Of a DNA stretch of 64,000 nucleotides, positions 56,360 through 64,000 are shown piece by piece. Position 1 is the first letter of the stretch; every line of letters starts with the position of its first letter. A program made the translations under genes and the position numbers. The stretch spans positions 2,792,501-2,856,500 of the forward strand of contig NEEC01000014.1 of the NCBI GenBank assembly GCA_002189035.1, given 5' to 3'. Under the pieces are notes generated by a model. The model was not told the origin of the DNA. It saw only the letters and a list, made by a program, of their open reading frames with translations, and did no database searches. The stretch comes from Utricularia gibba (Eukaryota; Streptophyta; Magnoliopsida; Lamiales; Lentibulariaceae).

Positions 56360-58735
56360 CGGCTAGGATGAAGAAAGGAAGAAACAACAAAGGTCAAAAG
56401 AAAGCACAAACTGAAAAGCATGCAATTGAAAAGATGGTTGAAGAGGCTGATGGAGAAGTGGAAGATGATAATCTACCCGAAGTAGAAGCTGGAGCCGCAA
56501 TTGAAAACACTTTAGGAAGACAAGAAGAAGGAAACAAAGAAATGATGATAGAGTCAAGGGATTCTGATAGAGGCAAGAAAAAGAGCAACCACCAAATTTG
56601 AATATTTTACTAGCAACATGGGAGGAAGACAAAGATGCAAAATCAAAGTGCTGAAAGGGAGAAACAAAAGAAAAACATGGGATGAAATAAGAAAAACTAC
56701 AGAACCTACAAGGAACAATCCAGAAAGGATGTTGATAATGAGAGTCAGGGGAAAAAAGGGGAAAAATGTTTGCCTACCTTTTCTTATTATTTTTGAGTTA
56801 AGGGGGACATGTGGATAAAGAGAAAGGGAAAGCACAGAGGAAGATGACCAGCAAAGAAATTCCCTACATCAAGCAGCATGCAGATACGCTCCACCTCAAA
56901 TACCTGAATTTTGACATTGAAGAGTATTCAAGTAGGTACAACGAGGTAAAAGGGGTAAAAGTTATTCTATACTGGGTTATAGATTTTGAAGTTTTAAAAC
57001 AATAAGAGATAGTGATTAATATTTATTCCACACTTGACTTTTTGTTATGAGAAGCTAGAAATTGTGTATACACCAACGATAGCTAGTGTATGCACTAGGG
57101 AAAGATTTTTCCTTTTCAATTATTGAGTGGAATGTCACATTAGATTTCTGTTCAGAACGAAATCTTGATTCACATACCTTTGCTACATCCTTCTTTGATT
57201 ATTCTGATGGGTATGATAATGAAAACTGAAAGGGATGTTAATTGATGAACATGTGACAAAATTTAAGTCCAACGTTACAAAAGATGATTTGTTCACTAAT
57301 CCATCTATGCGATATGTTCATTTGCGAATTTTCGTTATACTTTTTGGAGGAGTTCTTGGATTTAGTTTTTATAAAACATATATCCATCTTCATATGCTGT
57401 TTGTTGCACAATAGGTCTTTGAATTCAGGAACCATTTGAAGAAAGTAAATGAACAAGAATTATTAACAAAGCACCATCCTCCATCACAGATAGATTCAAT
57501 TACATCATGACTTTTCTCGCTCAAAAGTCATGCACTGATCGGATTTATTCGCTTGAGCTTTTTAATGTGGAAACAAAGACAACTCCTTAAATGCACATTT
57601 CCTTAAAATTGCTGAACTAATTCAAACTAGGGAAAAGCAGGTTTATTTTTAAGTTCCTTGCAAGAATTTGTGAGAATGCATTTCCAATGAAGGAAGATGA
57701 AAATTCCTCTAAACCAACTAGCTCAAGGCTGAGAAACAAAAACAAATGTTTCTGTAAGGACAAAATTCACATAATATATGATAGACATGAGGAATTGATT
57801 CGGGAAGTTAAAGAACTGAATAGAGGGTAAAAGACTCCTCCCTCATCTAATAATCAGCTATTGCTATTGTTTTATTTTATTTTGTTTGGTTTTGTTTTAC
57901 TTAGCCATGTTATGTAAGTTCACTGTTAGTTAGGAAGTGAGCACTATTCATCAAAGGTAGGAGGAATTTGATTGTCAATATTATGATTAGAAATTGTTTA
58001 AGGGATTTATGTAGATGTGAATGATGCTTTTCATGATGTGAAGAATACATGAATTTTGTTACGACTTTTGTATATACCTTTGAGCATGATCTTAACATGA
58101 TTATTTTCATGAGGAAGTAACATGTATAATATAGTCTAATTTATGCATTCAAGATTCTGTTTGACATAAACTAGTGAAGTTTGCCTTTTTGAGGGAATAC
58201 ACCATCAAGAGAAAATTGATGGGACCCTACGTCTTGAAAAGCAATGCAAAATAAAAAAAAAAAGTGTGTGCATATGACAGAGCAACGAGAAAGATGGGGG
58301 TAGAGAAATCAACTTAGATGAGGAGGAGGAAAGCCTAAAGGAGAAAGGAGTAGGAGTGCTTGATCAACATTCCATGCATAAGGGGAACACACAATGCCTA
58401 AGTTGATTTTGAAATCTCTTCCTTAGCTCAATCTATGTAAAACAAGATGATGATGAAGAAGAAAAGAGGTAAAGGAAAAACGAATGGCATCGAGGGCCTC
58501 TTAGAAGGTTGAGTTAAGCTAAATTTGGAAATTTAATATTTGAGAGTAATTCTTAATAAGAAATTATCATGGATGCTTCATAGATGACATGATTAGCACA
58601 GTTGCAATCTTTTGATTCATGCATTCGAAACAAAATGTTGAGCATCATGATAATTGTTCAGAAATTCCAAAACTCTTTTGATTTTGTAGTCTTTGTTTAC
58701 ACTTGATGACAAGTCTAGTGTCATTGTAATTACTA
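56360..58735 (+). pseudogene. Probable Athila-type 3' region (extra ORF and non-coding end)
   Basis: 56368-56601 encodes a 77-aa Glu/Lys-rich frame (GRNNKGQKKAQTEKHA) like the charged region before E1's ATHILA ORF. 56811-57005 (KEIPYIKQHADTLHLKYLNF) may be a piece of such an ORF, but I cannot match it firmly. The tail includes an A-rich tract at 58250-58262 and ends in 'gacaagtctagtgtcattgta' at about 58708-58728, the block that precedes LTRs in the related elements. No LTR follows. Confidence 0.5.
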
Positions 58736-60079
58736 TTTTTTAAGAATTCATTTTTATAAATTTATTTGATATGAAAAGTCCAATATTGTAATAATATAAT
58801 CTAGTTTCAAAATCTACCATTAGTTTATGATTTATATAAACACAACGTATAATCATAAATATGAATGGATATAAACCAAGGGAATGGTGGGTTTAATTAA
58901 ATTCAAGACTGCACTAAATTTCTCTTTATCCTTTATTTCTGTCTTATTCGTTCTTTCTCTTTTACAAAAAAAAATTAAAAAAATATGATTTTTTTAATAC
59001 ATTGTTATATGCCCAATGTGCTCGTATTATGAAAATTAATTATATACACGTGTAAACACATGTGTATTTGAATTTTTCCTTTAAAATTTTATAAATTATA
59101 TTATTAGTTTCTATTAATTAAAAATTAAAAAATGAAATATTTTTGTGAAGAAAATAAAGTTGCTATGCAATAATTACAAATTTATTCACAATACACATAT
59201 ATTGAAAAGTAACAAGTAAAATGAAATGCATTTGATATTAATAGTATTAATTTAGAGGTGAGTGTTGTACTTTCATATGAATTTCGTACACTTTAAATAA
59301 TATATATTTAATTAAAAAGTAAGACAATTTTTATACATAGCTAATCCTCTTAGATGGAATCTAGAAACAAGGTATAAAAAAAGTATATGTTATATGAGCA
59401 TGTCAATAATTCACCTGACGATGACCTGTAAAAAGGTATAGATTATTTTAAAATATCAATAAAACTCTCCAAGCATTGTTTGGAAAAAAAAAAAAAAAAA
59501 AATTACATGTTATTTTCAGGTACTGATAACCTCCCTAAGCGATTTTTGAAAAAAAAAAAAAACTTCTAAAAAAATTACATATAATATTCAAATACTCATA
59601 ATCTTCATAAGTAAATCAGAAATAATGTGTGTAAAATATTAATCATTAATTTTCAAGCATTGTTGATGTAGATAAGATGTGCTTCAAATTTCTTTTATTT
59701 TCTCCATAGTGTGTTTTTTTGGCTTATGTGGAATCTCTTTGCATGAATATTTCTTGAGTAACTACAAAATTATACTTTTTAGATCAAGATTAATTTTTTA
59801 TGGGTAGAAGATACAACCATTATTATTGTTATATTTTTTACAAGGCAAGCTATATCTTTTTCCCCTCTTTTTAAAAAATGGTTTTGAAGAAGCCTAGTGT
59901 AAAGTTTTTTAAAGTGTTTGTTATTGGTACATTCCTAAAAATTTAAGGACCAAGCTCAAGAAAAGAATTTTGTTGATATTATGATTGGTTTCTGACGATG
60001 TAGTGAAGTGTTTTAAAATTTATAATTCTCTCACTCAATAGTTTTCGTTCAGAAGATCTCTCAAATTTGATGAAAATGG
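58736..60079. other. AT-rich intergenic region
   Basis: No gene recognised. Poly-A runs occur at 59489-59502 and 59549-59562. Confidence 0.5.
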
Positions 60080-62290
60080 TGTCAAGTCTCATCCCCATTT
60101 TGATAATAATGTTTTTTGAGTCATCTCAATCTAATTGGTGTTTCAATGTTGCATCCAATTCGGAAGTGTCTACCCATCCTAACTTTGATAATGAATTAGA
60201 TTTTAATCCATATGATGAGACCCATGTTCTTGGATATAGACACTTTTACTATATTGTTGAAAATTGAAATATTTCTGTGAAACCGAATTTAGCATATCAA
60301 GTTTTTATCTTTACTTCCTTGGAAATCAGTGGTGGAAGAGGAGCTAAAATCATTGAATAACATTATCAGATTAAAATGGTTTTTTTCGATATATAAACAA
60401 CTATAAGGCAAGATTAGCTGTTGAAGATGGATTATGATGAAGTTAGGCATAGATTGATTATCTTGATACCATTCGTATGAATCGCTTGCTATGTCTGCCA
60501 TTTGCAGTTGGATTGTTCATCAATTTGATGTCAAGTCTGCCTTTTTCAATAATGTAGGGATACTCATTTGTTACTCATCCACTAGGTTATAAGAAGTCCA
60601 ATCACTCTTCAAAACTGAGCTTATTAAAAAAGTCATCTTTGTATAGTAGCCTAAAGCAAGCTTCTAAACTCTATTTTTTAATGTTAAAGAAATATATGAT
60701 TTCTCATGTCTTTAAAAAGGATACTGTTGTGGGCGAAAATCGGTGTGCCGGTTTGGGCCGATTTTCGTGTTGTTGGTGATGTCGTTTTCCTTGTTTACCG
60801 TTTGTTGGTTTGATCGGATGCTATGGAGATAGATGAGGATTTTTTATGTGGAAACCACCGCAAGGCAGAAAAACCACAGAGCTATCGGAGCTCGCTGGAG
60901 AAAAATGTTTACTAGGTGAAGGTGATCAAGAAGAAGTACAGATTGGGAGCCTTTTTTTTTCTCTTTTTGCTATGATTCCCACTATTTATACGGAGGGGGC
61001 CGACCCGACTGAATCATGGACTTCGCAGATGTCGGCTGCCTTTCTGCACTTGTGTTATGATCCTGCTTTTCAGACAATCATCGCTTATCCTGTCATAACT
61101 CGGTTATTCTTCAAACTGGTCCATGCTGTTCTTGTCAGAACCCTTGACAGGGATCGATCTACTGTCAGGCATTATCTCATAGGAAATCTCGCCTGGCAGC
61201 CTTTTTGATAAACCGATTTCCCAAACCGGTTTATATCCCATCAGATACCTTTTATATTCTTGTTTTTGTAGCTTTGATAAGTATAAATTGCAATTTTTTA
61301 TATATTTTATTATCTCACTTTTGATTCCAATGTAGAATTATTTGTTTTAATACTCGCTCTTAATTCGAACTATTCTTCGATCCAATTAAGATTTTTTTTT
61401 TCTGATTATTCAGGGTATATATTGATTTAATTTTTGTCGTACAAGTCAAATGCATCTTCTTATTTTTTTTTTTGTTAATCATACCTTAGACCAATACAAA
61501 CTCATCTTGGCCATTCAAATCATGCTGCAATGCAAATGCGCTAATGATTAGGTTCAACCAATTACTAATGATTTGTAATTCCTTAATATTTGACTATTTT
61601 AATTCATGAACAAACTTAGAAAGCTAATTTATTCCCTTGGGATTGAAGTGTCACAATTTGTAGGAGAGATGTTCGCTTACGAAGAATGAGGATGCTCTTG
61701 CTATTGATCATTCTCTATATAGGTCTTCGATTGGAGGGTTGATGTTTTGTTTACAATTAGGGTTCACATTGCATATTTTACATCTCTGTTGTCACATTAT
61801 ATGCATTGTCCAACATCCATCGGTTTATTTTTCTGGTGGAACACAACTATTAAGGTACCTCAAAAAAAAAACACTGGATTTTGGAATAATGTACAACACA
61901 TGAGAACTTAACTTTATTGGGTTTTTTATTCTAATTCTGTTAGTTTGATGGATGATATGAAAAATACTTCTGGTTATTGTTTTAGTCTTGAAAATGGTAT
62001 GCTTTGTTGGTCTTCCAAGCAACAATCAACTGTTAAACTTGAAAAAAGCAAGTAATAAGATATTTGATTAAAAAAAATTTGAAGATACCCTGCTCCCACT
62101 CAAACAAAATTTTGTGTGCCTTCAAATAAATAATTGACGTGATAAAGAACCTATTGTTCCATGGATGGACTAAGCATATCTAGATTAGGGTACCATTCTT
62201 TATGTGAAGCTCAGTTGGGCTTGTTTTCTTTTCCAATTGATGAACAAGATATGGCACTTAACCAAGTCCTTGTCGGTTCCTTTGGGAGTT
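60080..62290 (+). pseudogene. Ty1/copia RT and RNase H remnant, interrupted by a solo LTR
   Basis: Before the inserted LTR, frames read the decayed RT series. The first Asp region (FDVKSAFFNN-like) lies at about 60525-60550, THPLGYKKSNHSSKLSLLKKS and LYSSLKQASKLYF at about 60575-60680, and FKKD at 60710. After the LTR, RT continues weakly. RNase H appears at about 61930-62030 (SLMDDMKNTSGYCFSLENG and WSSKQQSTVKL), matching the family's 'D..KSTSGY.F.LG.G...W.SKKQ..V.LS'. Stops and frameshifts are many. Start and end are approximate. Confidence 0.72.
60720..61248 (+). mobile_element. Solo LTR of 519 bp with perfect target-site duplication
   Basis: The LTR spans 60725-61243, from TGTTGTGGGCGAAAATCGG to TTATATCCCATCA. 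It is flanked by GATAC at 60720-60724 and GATAC at 61244-61248. 'ctatttatacgg' at about 60980 is a TATA candidate. The form 'TGTTGTGGGCGAAAA...' followed by 'GTGGAAACCACCGCAAGGCA' is reminiscent of copia LTR/leader sequences, but the family is not certain. It is richer in GC than the surrounding DNA and no second copy occurs in the window. A 120-aa frame at 60846-61208 is contained in it and is not a gene. Confidence 0.92.
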
Positions 62291-62945
62291 GTTGTATGTA
62301 TGATGGATAATGTAGTTGTTGTTTAATTTTAATGCCCCTATTTACTTCATTTGGATAAAGATTAGAGAAGTTTAGAAACTGTATTACGTGTTGGTTGACT
62401 TATAAGACTTCTCTATTTGAAAAAGTTTTATAATATGTTGTTTTTTTTAATTCTTTTGTAGGAATTGTTTTTTGATTAGTAGTTTGTTTTGTAGGAATAG
62501 ATATATAAATCTATCATATATTTCATACAAATATTTCAAATATTATTTATTTTTAAATAAGTTAACTATCAGCCAAGGGTGCTTAGGAGCTGTGTTGGTA
62601 GTTAAAAATGTTTTAAGTAAAAGAGGGTTTTAATATAAATAAATGTATGATAAGTATTCACATTTATTGTAAAACCTCGTTAAATACTTCTCTTGTGTGT
62701 GTTTTGTCGAATTTGTTTGTTACCTTTAACAACGCAAAGTCACCGCCTGGATTTATGTGAAGGATAATTCATGTTCCTAGTGTTTTGAAGTTGAGTTGTA
62801 TGACCCCAAAAATATAACTAAAATCACCGAAAACAAATGGGTCGAAATTAATGCGGGCCGCGGAACACGCAGTTGGGCCCATGGAATAGCTACTGGGCTT
62901 AACCTCCACGCCATTTCGAATTTGAACTGTCCTCCATTATTTTTG
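62291..62945. other. Intergenic region upstream of the kinesin gene
   Basis: AT-rich to about 62740, then a more GC-balanced promoter region. No ORF is supported. Confidence 0.5.
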
Positions 62946-62971
62946 CAACGGTCAAAAATAGGCTAACGGTC
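62946..62971 (+). promoter_or_regulatory. Two MSA-like (AACGG) motifs in the kinesin promoter
   Basis: CAACGGTC at 62946-62953 and CTAACGGTC at 62963-62971 contain the AACGG core of the M-specific activator element (consensus YCYAACGGYY), bound by three-repeat Myb proteins in G2/M genes. They lie 115 and 98 bp upstream of the ATG, in the same orientation. Neither matches the full consensus; each fails at one or two 5' positions. Confidence 0.6.
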
Positions 62972-63060
62972 GGATACTTTCCCCCTCCCAACTGCCTCTT
63001 CAGTGTTATAGCGCATGCCTCTCTCTGTCTTCTTTATTCGAAAGTTCAAGTCATAGATCA

Positions 63061-64000
63061 ATGCCTCCCAGCGCAGAGAGTTTTGCAATGAAGCCAATTG
63101 ATGTCGACAGCTTTTCGACTCCGGGTCGGAATCTACGCACACCACATGCTTCAGGTGCCAAGGTCAGAGTTGTGGTGAGGCCCCGGCCGTTTCTCCCCGA
63201 GGAAATTAATGTAACAAACCAGAAACCATTCTCCTGTGTCTCGTTACAAGAATCCGGGGATCCGGTCGAGGAAGCCACTGTTTGTCTCCATGATCAAGAT
63301 ACCAGGTTCCCATTCAACTGTAGTTACTCTTGAAATGCTTTCTCTGAAGAGAGGGCTATTTTTCTTGCTGATGCAGACGCAGTGAATCTTTCAAATTGGA
63401 TGGTTTTTTCGGCAACGGAGACAACGATGTGACCAGAATCTTCGATAAAGAGTTGAGGCCATTGATTCTTGGAATATTTCAAGGTCGCAATGCTACTGTC
63501 TTTGCTTATGGCGCCACTGGCAGTGGGAAGACCTACACTATGCAGGTATGCATAATGTGCTTCTGCAGTCGAGTCACCCAAGTCTGTGAGCTTGACATCT
63601 AAATTGAAGATGAATCCGTGTTGTTCTTGGTTGTCTTGTGTTAAATAAAAACAGGGGAATGAAAAGCAACCCGGATTGATGCCGCTTGCCTTTTCTGTCA
63701 TCTCGTCGATCTGTAAGAGTACGAAAAGCAGCACTGCAATATCTTACTATGAGATCTATCTGGATAGATGCTATGATCTGTTGGAGCCAAAGGAAAAAGA
63801 AATCGCTGTCTTGAGTGGCAAAGATGGGCAGATTCATCTCAAGGGACTGTCACAAATCGAAGTGGACTCAATGGAGCAGTTCCATGAGACCATTTCTTCC
63901 GCTTTTTGCAGAAGAAAAGTAGCCAATACGTGCTTAAATGATCACTCAAGCAGAAGCCATGGTGTTCTTGTCATCACTGTTTCTTCACAATCCCAAGATG
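63061..64000 (+). CDS. Kinesin-like motor protein, kinesin-10 type, 5' part
   Basis: Exons 63061-63305, 63377-63545 and 63655 to beyond the window, with GT-AG introns of phase 2 and 0. The 253 residues visible cover the N-terminal half of a motor domain. It starts with [15 protein letters not shown] (34-48), then [17 protein letters not shown], the P-loop GATGSGKT (127-134), [14 protein letters not shown] (169-182), the [10 protein letters not shown] block and switch I NDHSSRSH (233-240). The short N-terminus and the wording around [10 protein letters not shown] and HLKGL resemble plant KIN-10 proteins, which act on chromosomes and the spindle or phragmoplast. Switch II and the tail lie outside the window. 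The frame is intact to base 64000. Antisense frames at 63051-63278 and 63324-63734 are shadows. Two MSA-like motifs upstream suggest mitotic expression. Confidence 0.9.

Noticed and set aside
60846-61208. 120-aa open frame with no stops, GC-rich
   Set aside because: It lies entirely inside the solo LTR 60725-61243, which has exact target duplications. No protein motif was seen.
63324-63734. 136-aa minus-strand frame opposite the kinesin exons
   Set aside because: Crosses two introns and an exon of the kinesin on the other strand. It is a shadow.
1-64000. A biosynthetic or defence gene cluster
   Set aside because: The four host genes are unrelated in function and separated by tens of kilobases of retroelements.

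Overview
The window is plant nuclear DNA, most likely from a seed plant. Four spliced host genes with GT-AG introns encode typical plant proteins: a DHHC palmitoyltransferase, an alpha-expansin, an RLCK-VII (PBL/APK1-type) kinase and the 5' part of a kinesin-10-like motor. The rest is AT-rich and largely built from decayed transposable elements. No bacterial signals, rRNA, tRNA or CRISPR array were seen. The species cannot be named from the sequence.

Layout. 1-929: 3' part of a family-1 LTR. 930-2230: antisense Ty1/copia pol fragment cut by that LTR. About 2250-7700: decayed PIF/Harbinger DNA transposon with a transposase pseudogene (+) and a converging Myb/SANT-like pseudogene (-), separated by a 54-bp tandem repeat and a family-2 LTR. 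7737-8719: truncated family-3 LTR. 9040-10160: antisense copia gag/protease remnant. 11876-15555: two host genes, palmitoyltransferase then expansin. 16953-18107: solo family-2 LTR with perfect target-site duplications. 19284-20537: family-1 LTR cut by an 11.5-kb Athila-like Ty3/gypsy element (E1, 20538-32065), which itself carries a later family-1 solo LTR (25450-26846). 32330-36090: antisense chromovirus remnant interrupted by a solo family-3 LTR. 36100-40860: further Athila-type debris around another family-1 LTR. 41968-43991: the kinase gene (-). 45300-62290: copia and Athila remnants, LTRs, a pair of dispersed repeats and a 519-bp solo LTR inside a copia RT. 63061-64000: kinesin gene, running off the window.

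The host genes do not form a functional cluster. The strongest structural result is the nested insertion record. Three solo LTRs can be removed at their duplicated target sites to restore the interrupted sequence; in two the host frame becomes continuous, and the third restores a plausible RT reading. Two other solo or nested LTRs are less complete. Family 1 is present both as the sequence E1 abuts and as an insertion in E1, so it was probably active before and after E1 arrived. I did not find convincing evidence of a new biological system. The most testable leads are the nested-LTR chronology, an LTR-end/primer-binding-site fragment inside E1's protease, conserved hairpins in family-1 LTRs, and two MSA-like mitotic promoter motifs in front of the kinesin gene.
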